NCBI RefSeq assembly: GCF_002105155.1
Contig: NW_019028992.1
Coordinates: 764,914-828,913 of the forward strand
Source: Lobosporangium transversale
Taxonomy: Eukaryota > Mortierellomycota > Mortierellomycetes > Mortierellales > Mortierellaceae
Reading direction: 5' to 3'
DNA length: 64,000 nt
The position numbers were made by a program, and so were the translations under genes. The notes under the pieces are model-generated. The model did no database searches. It saw only the letters and a program-made list of their open reading frames with translations, and was not told the origin of the DNA. Shown here in pieces: positions 44,821-55,668 of the stretch. How positions within the stretch are numbered: the first letter of the stretch is position 1; the number at the start of each line of letters is the position of its first letter.

Positions 44821-46945
44821 TTACTGAGGCGAGTTGCAATCATTTCCTGACTCCCAAAGCAAAGCAAATGCGTGTGCATTGTCCTGTTCAAACCTCAATC
44901 TGAGTACTTCTGAGAGCGCCAGGGCTCCTTCATACCCAATTAAGTTGTATGTCAAGTTCAAGTTAGCAAGAGTCATATTGGTCTTGAGTGCCTCCGAGAG
45001 TGCCAGAGCTCCCTCACTCCCGATTGAGTTATTGTGCAGGTTCAAGTTGGTTAGAGTTGTGTTTGTCTTGAGTGCCTCTGAGAGGGTCAAGGCTCCTTCC
45101 TTCCCAATGGAGTTGTATGTCAAGTTCAAATTGACCAGAGTCGTATTTGCCTTGAGTGCCTCTGAGAGCGCCCAAAACTCCTCCATTCCCGATTGAGTTG
45201 TACGTCAAGTTCAAATTGGCCAGAGTCGAGCTTGTCTTAAGTGTCTCTGAGAGGGCCAAGGTTCCTTCCTCCCCAATTGAGTTGCACTCCAAGTCCAAAT
45301 TGATTAGCGTTGTGTTTATCGGTAATATCTCTGAGAGTACCAAAGCACCTTCCTTCTCAATTGAGTTGTATCCCAAGTCCAAGTTAGCTAGAGACGTGTT
45401 TGACTTGAGTGCCTTTGAGAGTGCCAGAGCACCTTCCTTCCTAATCAAGTTGTCTTTCAAACTCAAATTGGACAGAGCCATATTCGTTTTGAGTACCTCT
45501 GAGATTGCCAGAGCTCCTTCATTCCCAATTGAGTTGTATTCCAAGTCTAAATTGGACAGAGTCGCGTTTATCTTGAGTGCCTCTGAGAGTGCCAGGGCCC
45601 CCTCTTTCCTAATAGAGTTGTCTTTCAAGCTCAAAGTGGATAGAGTCGTGTTTGCCTTGAGTGCCTCTGAAAGTGCCAGAGCCCCTTCACCCCCAACTGA
45701 GTTGTATTCCAAATCCAAATTGGTTAGAGTTGTGTTTATCTTGAGTGTCTCTGAGAGTGCCAAGGCTCCTTCATTCCCAATTGAGTTGTATCCTAGGTTC
45801 AAATTAGCCAGACCCATGTTTGTCTTGAGCGCCTCTGAGAGTGCCCAGGCTCCTTCATACCCAATTGAGTTATTGTGCAAGTTCAAGTTGGTTAGGGTCA
45901 TGTTTGTCTTGAGTGCCTCTGAGAGTGCTAAGGCTCCTTCATACCCAATTGAGTTGTGCTTCAAATTCAAATTGGTCAGAGTCATATTTGCCTTGAGTGC
46001 CTCTGAGAGTGCCAAGGTACCTTCATTCCCAAATGAATTGAATTCCAAGTTCAAATTAGTTAGAGCTATGTTTGCCTTGAGCGCCTTTGAAAGTGCCAGG
46101 GCTCCTTCCTTCTTAATTGAGTTGTATGCCAAGTCCAAATTAGACAGAGTCGTGTTTGCCTTGAGTGCCTCTGAGAGCGCCAAGGCTCCTTCATTCCCGA
46201 TTGAGTTGTTTCTCAAGTGCAAATTGGACAGAGTCGTGTTTGTCTTGAGTGCCTCTGACAGTGCCAGAGTTCCTTCCTTTCCAATTAAGTTGGATTCCAA
46301 GTCCAAATTGGCTAGAGTTCTATTTGTCTTGAGCGCCTCTGAAAGTGCCAAGGCTCCTTCCTCCCCAATTGAATTGAATCCCAGGTCCAAATTAACCAAA
46401 GTCATGTTTGTCTTGAGTACCTCTAAGAGTGCCAGGGCTTCTCTCTTCCCAATTAAGTTGTTGCGCAAGTTCAAATTCGTTAAAGTTTTGTTCGCATTGA
46501 GTGCCTCTGAGAGTGTCATGCCCGATCTAGTCAAATGAATGGCCGCGTTGCTGTTGTTGTCGTTGTCGTTGTTGATATTGCTGGACTGTCGTACTTCTGT
46601 AATGACGTCCAGGATCTTGTCAGGATAGAACGCAATACGCTGCGGCTCGATCCTAATAGAACATTTGTCAAACTGATTTACTCTTCCTTTTTTCTTTTCC
46701 TCAGGGCAATTGCTATGGCACTGTGATAAAGTAAAAATATACCTATTGCCATTGGCCTCTGAAAGGAATGAGATGGGATGTCCATCCAGTTTGAAACGTA
46801 GTGCATCTGGAAACACATCTCGAATGTCTTGCAAAAGCACAAAGTGTGGAGAGCCGCCATTGCTTGCATCGGTGGAAGCAGTTTTGACGCAAACTTCTCC
46901 AACGATGTCGCCTTTTCGGAATTGTTGATACTGAGATTCTGCCAT
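44821..46945 (-). CDS. Leucine-rich-repeat protein (ribonuclease-inhibitor/NLR-type LRRs), with one-base frameshift
   Basis: Exon 1 (46945-46743) and exon 2 (46652-44821) join in phase (NGNR|IEPQRI). Residues 1 to about 90 form an N-terminal domain (FRKGDIVGEVCVKTA, then DIRDVFPDALRFKLDG) that I do not recognise. About 19-20 LRRs of 28 residues follow (84-bp DNA repeat), consensus EGALALSEALKTNTTLTNLN then L-x-x-NSIG, like RNI/NLR LRRs. One extra base at 45171-45173 (GCGCCC where sister repeats have GCGCC) shifts the frame. Without it, exons total 2034 bases, an exact 677-residue protein ending ALLWESGNDCNSPQ. As read, the protein instead ends at 45029 after a non-LRR tail. It is either a recent mutation or an assembly error. 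The role, perhaps recognition, is unknown. Confidence 0.75.
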
Positions 46946-47099
46946 CTCGCTAATAATGCGAAGGAGAATGAGGATGCTGACAAGATGCAAAGTCTCATTC
47001 CTGCAATTTCTTTTTACTTCACCAGAGGGATAAAAAAAAAATAGTGTGTAACCCATTGGCGTCAACGGAATGTTGAAGATATGATTGAGATGGTCTGTA

Positions 47100-48130
47100 T
47101 AGAACTCGACTCATAGCTTCCTTGAGCTATAGGCACGAGCAGCATTGTATCCATATCGACACATTGCGCTTCTTCGAACAGACCATCAGATCCATGAATC
47201 ACCCAGCGTTCTCAAGAAGTGTGGAAGGAGTCCACAACAGCTACGAATGTATCTCTCACCAACAGGTCGAGGACATAGCCCACCATCTTCACGCCACCCT
47301 CAAACACCTTCCTCCACCAATGCTAGTCTTCAACCAGCTTAAAACCACCATTGAGATCTACGAAAAGACAGTCAGGATAAGACAATAATCTGCACAACGT
47401 GAAACGCGATACCGTAACTCTTTTATTTAATCCATGACTGCAGAACGACAACCTCCTGAATCCACAAATGCGCAGAGGCCTGTCATCATGAGCCAATCAC
47501 AGCCGCTGCTACTATTCATTAAGTACGTCGAGATCTGTATCAGTATCAGCTACGATAACACAAGAAGCCGTTGTGGCAGCGCCAGCTACCTTGTTTACAG
47601 CATAGGCTTACTTATAGCAGCTGGAATGGAGCGAACCTCACCACCAAAGGATTCATATGGCTCGTCCACTTCAATTCCAACGGACACTGTAGCTGCAGCC
47701 GATGAACAAAGTAACACACGCGATGGATACAACGAGAGGCCAAGAGGAAGTAGTAAGAACAGGCATCGACGCAAGAGCCGACAGAGGAGTAGAAGCCAAG
47801 ATGACCACGGCCGCAGAAGCCCTAGCAAAAGCCGAGGATTGAGCTAAAGTGTGCAAAGGAACAGGACTCGACCTGCTAGATGTGTACTTGCGATGGGTGC
47901 GGCTACAAAGAAGCATGGGAGGTCTCATGTTGCTAGGAAGGTGAAAGTGATGACATCCCTGATAACAATAGCGACATATCCTTAACCATGTAGAAACCAA
48001 GACGCACCCTTGCTGATGACTCTCAGATTGGATTGATATCACAGATCCAATAGTTCATATGATGACACATGTATATGTAACCAGCTTTAATATTATTAAG
48101 AATATGTGCGGCTCCTTTTGGCTCCATAAA
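47100..48130 (+). pseudogene. Possible degraded coding region, unknown family
   Basis: Two plus-strand frames separated by stops: HIDTLRFFEQTIRSMNHPAF, HQQVEDIAHHLHATLKHLPP (47122-47388) and an Arg/Ser-rich segment KNRHRRKSRQRSRSQDDHGR (47434-47847). Downstream a cysteine-rich stretch (CTCDGCGYKEAWEVSCC, near 47880-47940) appears in another frame. There is no ATG before the first segment. The mixture suggests a relic of a nucleic-acid-binding or element protein. Weak. Confidence 0.28.
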
Positions 48131-48318
48131 GGCTCTATTCCTGCTCCTACACAATGTGATACGAGACTTTAACCACACTTGGGCATGACTGGCATCCAGA
48201 GGTAAAGCAATAACAATAACAACGGCTCCCTTTGAACACCTCTTCCGCAGCAGCTTCCCATACTATTGCAAAAAGGAAGATTTTCAAATCAAGTTTTATT
48301 CGTTCGGACAGCCTATGT

Positions 48319-49913
48319 TTAGTCCTGTTTTGGCTTGGTCTTGATAGCCAAGTCAACATCATCTTTGATGGGAATAGCATCCATAGCACCTTCTTTACCG
48401 ACTGCCAATGAGGCCGCATGGCTCGCCTCATGCAGCGCTGCTTGTAATTGTTCTTCGCTGAAGCGCTTGCCTTGAACTTGGTTGCGGACAAGATTCGCGA
48501 CGAAGTAGCCCTATTAGAAAAGAAAGTGTAGAAGAGGAAGAGAAGGAAAGGAAGTAGTTAATAAAAATGAACTAATTGAAGACCTGTTAATGATCAACTA
48601 AAAGTATACAAAGACCATATTTTACCGTAAATGAATCTCCAGCCTGTTATTGTTTTTGAAGTTGTTGGAAACAGTTTCACATAATCCGTAATATATATGA
48701 GATCGGATATAACCAGCAAGTTAGATTCAACACAATGTCACGATAGAATAAAATAAAATAAAAAAAAATATAAAATTCCTTACGCCAGTCGTATTCACAA
48801 CGTCGCCCTTGATGACACCCATTCGGAACTCCTTCATTTTTTCATCCTCTTCATTGATACGAAACCTAGCAACGAGGCCGTCACTACCAAGCGTGATAAT
48901 GATGCCGCTGATTTGTTCGTATGCCTTTTCCAACACTGGGAAACATTGCGCAGGAGTGATGTGGGTTGAAGACGAGATCGAGTCAGCGTCGTTACCGCTG
49001 GTCAAGAATGAGTGAAGGCCTTGAGCCTCAATTTCATTGATCAAGAGGTAGTCGACGAGATGTAAGGGATATTCCTTTGGAAGTTTAGCGGTCATGGGCG
49101 AGGGATTAAAGCAGATTGTCATTCCTGTATTCAATTAGCCGGTAAAAAATAAAAATAAAAATAAAAATAAAATAAAATAAAATAAATAATCAATATCATA
49201 TCATGAACTTCTAAAAGCTTTCCATGACAACGAATCAATATAGCAGTTACCTCGCTCTTTGGCTGCACGCATGATCTCGCCTCCGCTGCTCATTTCATTC
49301 TGCATAACGATCCAATCGCCTTCTTCAAACTTGTTCAACACATGGCGAGCCTCTTCTAATGTTACAGTTTTGTTTGTTCCAGGGAATAACACGATAGAGT
49401 TATCGTGTGATTCCTCGCTTAGTTGAATAATGGCCCTTCCAGTCACCTAATAGATACATATGAACGTGTTATCGTTTTTTTATTATTTTTTTTTTTTTCA
49501 CCTATAAAATATGAAGGTGTAATTTTAATTCATCGTTTCTTTACCTCCTTTTCTGAAACCATGATGTATTTAGTATCTACACCAGCCTTCTCCATGATCG
49601 TGCGGACCCATTCTCCGTCCTTTCCAATCTTCCCTGCGTGATAAACATTAGCTCCAGCTCTTCCAAGAGCAACCGATTGGTTTGCGCCTTTGTAACCATT
49701 TTTTTTTTTTTTTTTTTTTTTAAATAAATAATAATAGCTATTAATATTAGCATATTATGATCGTTATTGCACAATTCAAAGTCAAAGTGAAGTTTTCTAT
49801 TATTTTTTTCCTGTTTACCTTTGCCTCCAGCACTCACAGAGTGTGAAGTAGAAGAGATAGTCTTTAAAAAAAATAATAATAATAGTAGCATAAGCTTTTC
49901 TTTGTTCAATTGC

Positions 49914-49948
<35 letters not shown>

Positions 49949-50222
49949 TAACTTGTCATTACTCTTATCACTATTCTTTTACCTCACCAGATCGAACGAT
50001 ATGAGGCACCACATAAAAATCATCTTTTTCATGGAGACAAGGTTATTGAGAGCCAAGATAAAAAAAAAAAATTAGGCTTGACGTTCTTCTCTAAACTATG
50101 AAAAAAAAAAAAAAAAAAAAAAAGAAAGAGAAAGAAAAGAAGCAAGCGACACAACAAGCTTCATTTTACATACCAATGTTGATTGATCCATAAACAAGCA
50201 CCTTGGGTTTTGAGAGCTCCAT
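48319..50222 (-). CDS. RBK1: Ribokinase (PfkB family), eight exons
   Basis: Exons on the minus strand: 50222-50174, 50023-49983, 49861-49819, 49687-49545, 49446-49251, 49124-48784, 48643-48626, 48510-48319. They sum to 1023 bases and 340 residues with every junction in phase. PfkB features appear in order: GSINIDDF near the start, the substrate loop GGKGANQSVALGRAGAN, NPSP, the LLINEIEA helix, TLGSDG, and the catalytic NTTGAGDSFTGYF, whose AGDSFT comes from an 18-base exon. It phosphorylates D-ribose to ribose-5-phosphate in the cytosol. Length is typical. The start MELSKPKVLVYGSIN is the only ATG that fits. Introns contain long A/T runs. It is followed upstream (higher coordinates) by the monoglyceride lipase in the same orientation. 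Confidence 0.93.
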
Positions 50223-50471
50223 TATTATCGTAAAATAGTAGTCTATAAAAAAAATAAAAAAATAAAAAAAAGAAGTGAAAATGAAGAATGAAGAAATGAA
50301 AGAAATGAAGGAAATGAAGGAATGAAGAATGGAGAGAATGAATGAAACAAAAAGTTCTCACGCTTGCACATCATTGGAAGTCGCGTGTTTTGGCGGGATT
50401 TTTTTTATTGTGACATTTTACCAAATCATCAAGTATACAGATAAAAAGTCTTCAATTCTTCTCTTTCTTTT

Positions 50472-51819
50472 TTAAACGGCTGTGGTGTTGTTGTCAGGCA
50501 AATGCTTCTTGATCCATTCGATATAATAATCAATGACTTTTCTACGCTCCTCCTCGGGCTCGTTATGAAGCTCGTGGAAATGACCCTCATAGAGCTTGTA
50601 CTCCTTATCCTTGACCTGCACCTTATCAAAGAACTGCTTACTTGCTGCTGCATCCGTCAACCCATCCTTATCGCCATGACAGATCAACAATGGTACATCC
50701 GCTGTGATCTCTTTGTATCTCTCTGTCAACAACAACTTCCCGTACGTCAACATATCATTCAAGCCAACCATTGTTACATATCCATGCACAAGGGGGTCTG
50801 TGTCATATTTCTCCACCTCCTTCTTGTCACGCGAAATCCACTTGGATGACAAGCCAGTCGAAATCTGAAGCGATGGAAACACTTTGGAGGCATACCTTGC
50901 AGCTATAATGGAGATCCAATTGGGGCGTGTGGGTTCTGCGGGAATAATAAGTGGTGCTGATGCAATCAAGCCAGCAAGTCTAGTCCTCAGTGGGCCAACG
51001 CAGTCATAATTCAAAACCAAGTCTCCACCCTGACAAGAAGAAAAAAAAAAGAGCAGATTAGGATCTGTTAAAATACAAAGAAGTGGAAAATCAAAGATTT
51101 GAATAGTATTATCATTCAAACTTTTTCTTTTTCTTTTTTTTTTTTTTTTTTTTTTTGAACATACATAGCTATGACCCATCAGGAACAAAGGAAGACCCTC
51201 GATCTGGCCACGTTCCAAAGCGGCAGTAATGTCAGGAATTGCCTTCTTGAATCCTCCAGTACATCCCAAAGTCTTTGACTTTTTGCCTATTTTAAATAAA
51301 TAAATAAATCAAAAAGTCGAGTTATAAGAAAGTCAGTTCTCACATGAGTTTCTATACTTCAGGGCTGAGTAACCCCTTCATGTGATTTTTATAAAAAAAA
51401 AGAACATCCTCTGGATGGAGCTTTGAACATGCCTGTTTGTCCGAATCCACGCTGATCAAAGGCCGAGACCTGGAAACCCGCCTTGTTAAAATCTTCAAAA
51501 ACTCCATCGTAGCCTATAATAATCGAATAATAACAAAAAAAGAAACAAGAAAAAAAAGACTCAATATTAATTGCCATCATCCTTAAAGATCAAAGGATCA
51601 AAGGAAGGAAGGAGGAGAGAGAAACAAGTATAGTAATAAAAATGAAGAGCAGAAGAGGAGGGACAACGTACGGACAATATGCTCTCCTAGACCATGGACA
51701 AAGACAATGGAAGCAACTGGTTTTCCGACAGGGTACCAAGTCTTTGTAAAGATTTCATGCCCGTCTTCGGCAGTAATCCACTCCACCTTGGATGTAGGCT
51801 TGTCAGTTGCAGAAGACAT
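50472..51819 (-). CDS. YJU3: Monoglyceride lipase (MGLL/Yju3-like alpha/beta hydrolase)
   Basis: Exons 51819-51672, 51513-51433, 51286-51165 and 51029-50472 give 302 residues. Motifs: HGLGEH (oxyanion side), FDQRGFGQTG, nucleophile elbow GHSYGGD (Ser), the acid in CHGDKDGLTD, and catalytic His in the GHFHELHNE segment. This is the full monoacylglycerol lipase order. The enzyme cleaves monoacylglycerol to glycerol and fatty acid on lipid droplets and membranes. Intron 2 (51432-51287) appears to use a GC donor: ACAG|GCATGT gives exact phase and the expected GQTGKKSKTLGCTGG, while no GT donor nearby keeps the frame. The C-terminus is LPDNNTTAV. Same orientation as ribokinase and the membrane protein gene. 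Confidence 0.92.
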
Positions 51820-52471
51820 CGTAGAACAAGTAAAGGATGTAGGAATTGACCAGTATGGGCGAGAATAATTTGAGGAGCAAAGTAAAGAGGGGGAGAAGCA
51901 AGAAAAAAAAGAAAAGAGTGAAGGACAAAAGGTGCAATTGTGTTACCAACACCACGGTGAACACATTCATTGGGCTCCTGGCCCTGAGTGGCTTATTTGC
52001 AATGCACAGACAAGAGGCTGGGCATTGGTCTCGAGTTTTTTTCCATCTCGTATTTGGTCCTTCTTTTTATTAACATTATCATTATTCCTGCTGATGTTAG
52101 CATTGGAAATGGATGATGTGCTTTGTAGTGGATGATGTGCTTTGTAGTGGACAATGATAACAGCAATTGGAGGACTGGGGGCGTTTTTGAGGAAAACGAA
52201 CCACAATAAAGGAATATGGAGACGGACAAATGATAATACAATGATCTTTTTTTTTTTTTTTTTTTTTTTTTTTGGACTCTGGAAAAGCATTGAGGAGGTA
52301 AAGGTCCATTTTCTCCGCGGCATGAACAACAAAGGGCTTCCTGACATCAAAAGCTGCAACCCAGCAGTGCATAAAACAAAAAGTCATCCCAGGCTGCGAC
52401 GAGGCCTTCGCACTGACAGCCGTCAGCGTATTTGCGATAAAGCTTATTTATTTTTCAATGCATGAATCTCT

Positions 52472-54429
52472 TTACAGGTATCCATAGAGCCCATTGGGGC
52501 CACCATCTTCGTGAGTATTACTGTTCTTGTGGCTGTTGTCGTCGTACCGTGCCTTCTGTTGGTCTACATGGTCGCGTCTCGTCTGGGGCCGTGTCAGTAC
52601 TCTAGGTAGTAGATATGGTGAGCGAATAACAGGGGGTATACTAATGGGTGCGCTTCTCAAGCGTATTTCTTCTTGTACTTGAGGAATTGGTAATAGAGAA
52701 GAATGATGGTGACCGGCACTATCATCTAGATGCAGCTGTGCACCACTGGCACCATTATTGTTCTTCTCAAAAGTACCTATACTAGACCCTCTATAGCCTC
52801 CCGATACTGAGGGTGAAGTCAAAATAGGCGCTGAGATGATCATAGATCGTGGTGAAGAAAGCGTTGGATAACGTGGCGACTTTGCTTCCTGCCTCGCGAG
52901 AGGATGTTGAAGCACTGTACCCTCACCCCAATTTGTTGTCTTATCAACCCCATCAACCCCATCATCACTATCATAGTAATAATAATCATCCAGATGCAGC
53001 TCGTCCGAAACGGCGACATCTGGCGGAGGTAGATCGGCCCCACCGTTCCCCTGGAAAGCAATACACGGCTTTCTTAGCCCCGATGCTGTGGATCGTGCTG
53101 TCTTCGTGGATGAGCGATGTGCCATGGCAGCACCTGTCCGTGGTAAGGCTTCCGCCGCAACCTTGTCTGTCCTAGGGTCTTGGGACTCATGGAACGATGG
53201 ACCATGTCTTAATGACTTTTCTCTATATGATATATACACGTCAGAGCTACGATATACATCATGGTGGCTAGCGTTTGGGTCTGTAATTGTGAACCCGGTG
53301 CTTGTGCTGCCATTATTGTTGTTGACTTGGTTTAGCGCGTAACGGGAATGAGACCCTTCGGACTTCTTGATCTTAATAGCTGGGGCGCGCGTCTGGCGAT
53401 TGCGCCTCCGTATTAAGAGGAACGCGATGATTATCAGTATCACAGCTATACATGAGACGCCAATGATGACACCCTTGTTTGATGATATAAAGGATGGGGA
53501 TGAAGAAGACTGCTCGTCTTGCGACTTTGAAGTGGAAGAAAGGGACGTTGGTTGTGAACCAGTTTTTGTCATTGTAGCTGATGATGATAATGGGGACGAA
53601 GGAAGTCTTATATCGGATGAGGTTCTATCATCTGGAATCGAGCAAATTGGCCCTACAGAGCACACCTCACCGTTAACCGATACTGACTCTGCATGGGGAG
53701 GGTCTATGGCAGAAGGAGTAGCGGCAGCAGCGGTTATTGTGTTGCCATTTATCCCTTCATCTACTCTTTTGGATAAATATTTATTCACACCGCCATTGCC
53801 AACATTTTGAAGTGTGACTCCATCGGGCAACGCTGTAATATTAGGAAACGAGACTTGGAGTTGATCTTGACTGCCCCATTGACAGAACGCAGTGGAGGAT
53901 GATACAAACATACAGCCACTAGGCGTAGCTGTGATCAGGAACGCATCAGGAAACTTGATGATGGCCTTATGTTCAACCCCCTCAGGAGAAGAACCATGAT
54001 TGGTAGAGTGGGCACTGATCTTAAGGGTAACAGCATAGGACGAGGAAGATGATGAGTCAAGGGGGTCGAGGGCATGCGAAGAAATGCTGTAACAACACTC
54101 TATTAACAAAATTCAATTAATAAATGTTTAAATGTTTAATTTAAAATTTAATAACCAAAAACAATGCACGGAGGAATATTGATTAATAAAAATAATTAAA
54201 AACAAGAAAAAAAAAAATTCACAGGATAAAACTACAACAATGAATAGGAATGGTCATTGTCATGCAAATGTGTGTTCATTTCTTTTTTTTTTTTTTCTTT
54301 TTATAAATATATGAGTAAACGAAAAAGAAGAGGAGACCTACTGGAGAGAGCAATCCCTGTCAAAAAACTAGGGTGGAGAGCCATGACAATAATGAAAAGT
54401 TGCCGAGCGCGACGCGCATACAGTGTCAT
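52472..54429 (-). CDS. Secretory-pathway single-pass membrane protein, 568 aa, unknown function
   Basis: Exon 1 (54429-54338) encodes a signal peptide (QLFIIVMALHPSFLTGIALS after a basic MTLYARRARR-type start). Exon 2 (54086-52472) joins in phase 2. The ectodomain (residues ~31-230) has a small beta-like region (FPDAFLITATPSGCMFVSSS, CQWGSQDQLQVSFPNI) and a Ser/Thr-rich stalk. A transmembrane helix (GVIIGVSCIAVILIIIAFLL, about 245-265) is followed by RRRNRQTR, giving type I topology. The cytoplasmic tail is long and disordered, with a repeated LHLDD motif and an acidic DDYYYYDSDDG patch. The architecture recalls fungal wall-stress sensors, but no WSC or similar domain is present. Confidence 0.78.
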
Positions 54430-55668
54430 TTTGAATGGTTTGAGAATTTAAATAAAATGCGACAAAAATTAAGATGTTTGGGATTTCCTCCAAGAGCAAT
54501 GACGAACGCTCTGCAGAAACGTTGGGAGATACAATAGGCGATAATCGAGGAAGTAAAAGATATTGAAAAAAGAAAAAAAAAAAAAAAAAAAGATATGAAA
54601 GTAAGGATGGAGGTATATGTGTAGAAGCGATGATTGCAAATTGGAAAGACCGTTGATGGAGGAAAGAAGAAGGGTTGTATGATAAAAATGCAGAAGAGAG
54701 CGAGGAAGAGCGGAAAGTGAAAGTGAACGCGAGAGAGAAAAGCAATATGAACAAGAGAAGGTCAATTCTTTCATGGTTCCTGTGGGGCGAGGGGCACTGT
54801 ATTTTCCTTCCTTGTCAAGGAAAAAAAAAATCCTTTCGCAGACATTTCCATGAATGCTTTCCTCAATTTTTGTGATGAGGATTCTTACTTTCGCATGGAG
54901 CCTCACCCAATCGTTTTTTCTCATCAGTTCTGCTTTCACGCTCTCTTTCTCCTTCTCTTCTCTTGCCCATCTCTTTATCATGGGGGAATCAATGAACGAA
55001 AGAAAAGAACAACCAGATGCTTCTCTGAACTGAACAACCACCATAGTTTTAATCGCCCCCCATCTCGCCAAACACAAAACAAAAAAACTCATTGGACAAA
55101 TTGATAATCCCATGTTGTTTGGCTGTTTTTTGTCTTGTTCTTCTTGTTCTTTGACTTTCATCAACTAAAGTTTGACATGTTACACCACTTTAATTTTACA
55201 CGACCGTTTTGTTTGTTTATATATATATATATATTTTTTTTGCATTCAACGCCATTTGGTGTGAAATGCAAACATTACAACCATGCAACAAAAAAAAAAG
55301 TGTGAACTTTAGAAATGCATTCAATAATTAAGATCATGCAAACTCATTTAAGCATAGACGATCATCTGTAGATCATATATTAAAGTCTTTTTTGTTAAAA
55401 AAAAAAAAAAAATATGTACAGGTATTTTATTATCATCACAGTAAGAACAATGAGGACGAGCATATGTGTTGATGCGAAAAAGTATACAATATCAAATCCA
55501 GGAAAAAAAAAAAACCATAAATAGAACAAATGTAGCAGTACAATGAAGAAGAAGAAGAAAAAAAAAATGCCAAAAGGAACAGAAGTTCAGCCATAGTCGC
55601 GATTTAGATCTACAGAGAACAATAGAAAACCCCCCCCCCCTCAACACCGCCATGATCGTCATCATGTT
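54430..55668. other. Intergenic: promoter of membrane protein gene and 3' flank of Zn2Cys6 gene
   Basis: No gene. A-rich runs at 54568-54590, (TA)n at 55219-55233, and a C12 run at 55630-55641. Overlapping minus-strand frames near 54469-55164 are Phe/Ser/Leu-rich artefacts of the T-rich complement. Confidence 0.5.

Noticed and set aside
45156-46538. 460-codon plus-strand open frame opposite the LRR gene
   Set aside because: It is the antisense of the 84-bp LRR repeat, which lacks stops by repetition. The minus strand has the LRR consensus, a spliced N-terminal domain and correct phase.
46661-46742. Read-through of the LRR gene's intron (YIFTLSQCHSN insertion)
   Set aside because: The frame is open, but GT-AG splicing from 46742 to 46653 gives a continuous NGNR-IEPQRI junction and normal intron signals, so the spliced form is preferred.
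50023-50060. Upstream extension of ribokinase exon 2 (LALNNLVSM)
   Set aside because: It resembles the ribokinase start by chance but is out of phase. The exon at 50222-50174 supplies GSINI and joins exactly in phase.
54469-55164. 231-codon minus-strand frame upstream of the membrane protein gene
   Set aside because: Composition is that of a T/C-rich leader; it overlaps the promoter region and shows no domain.
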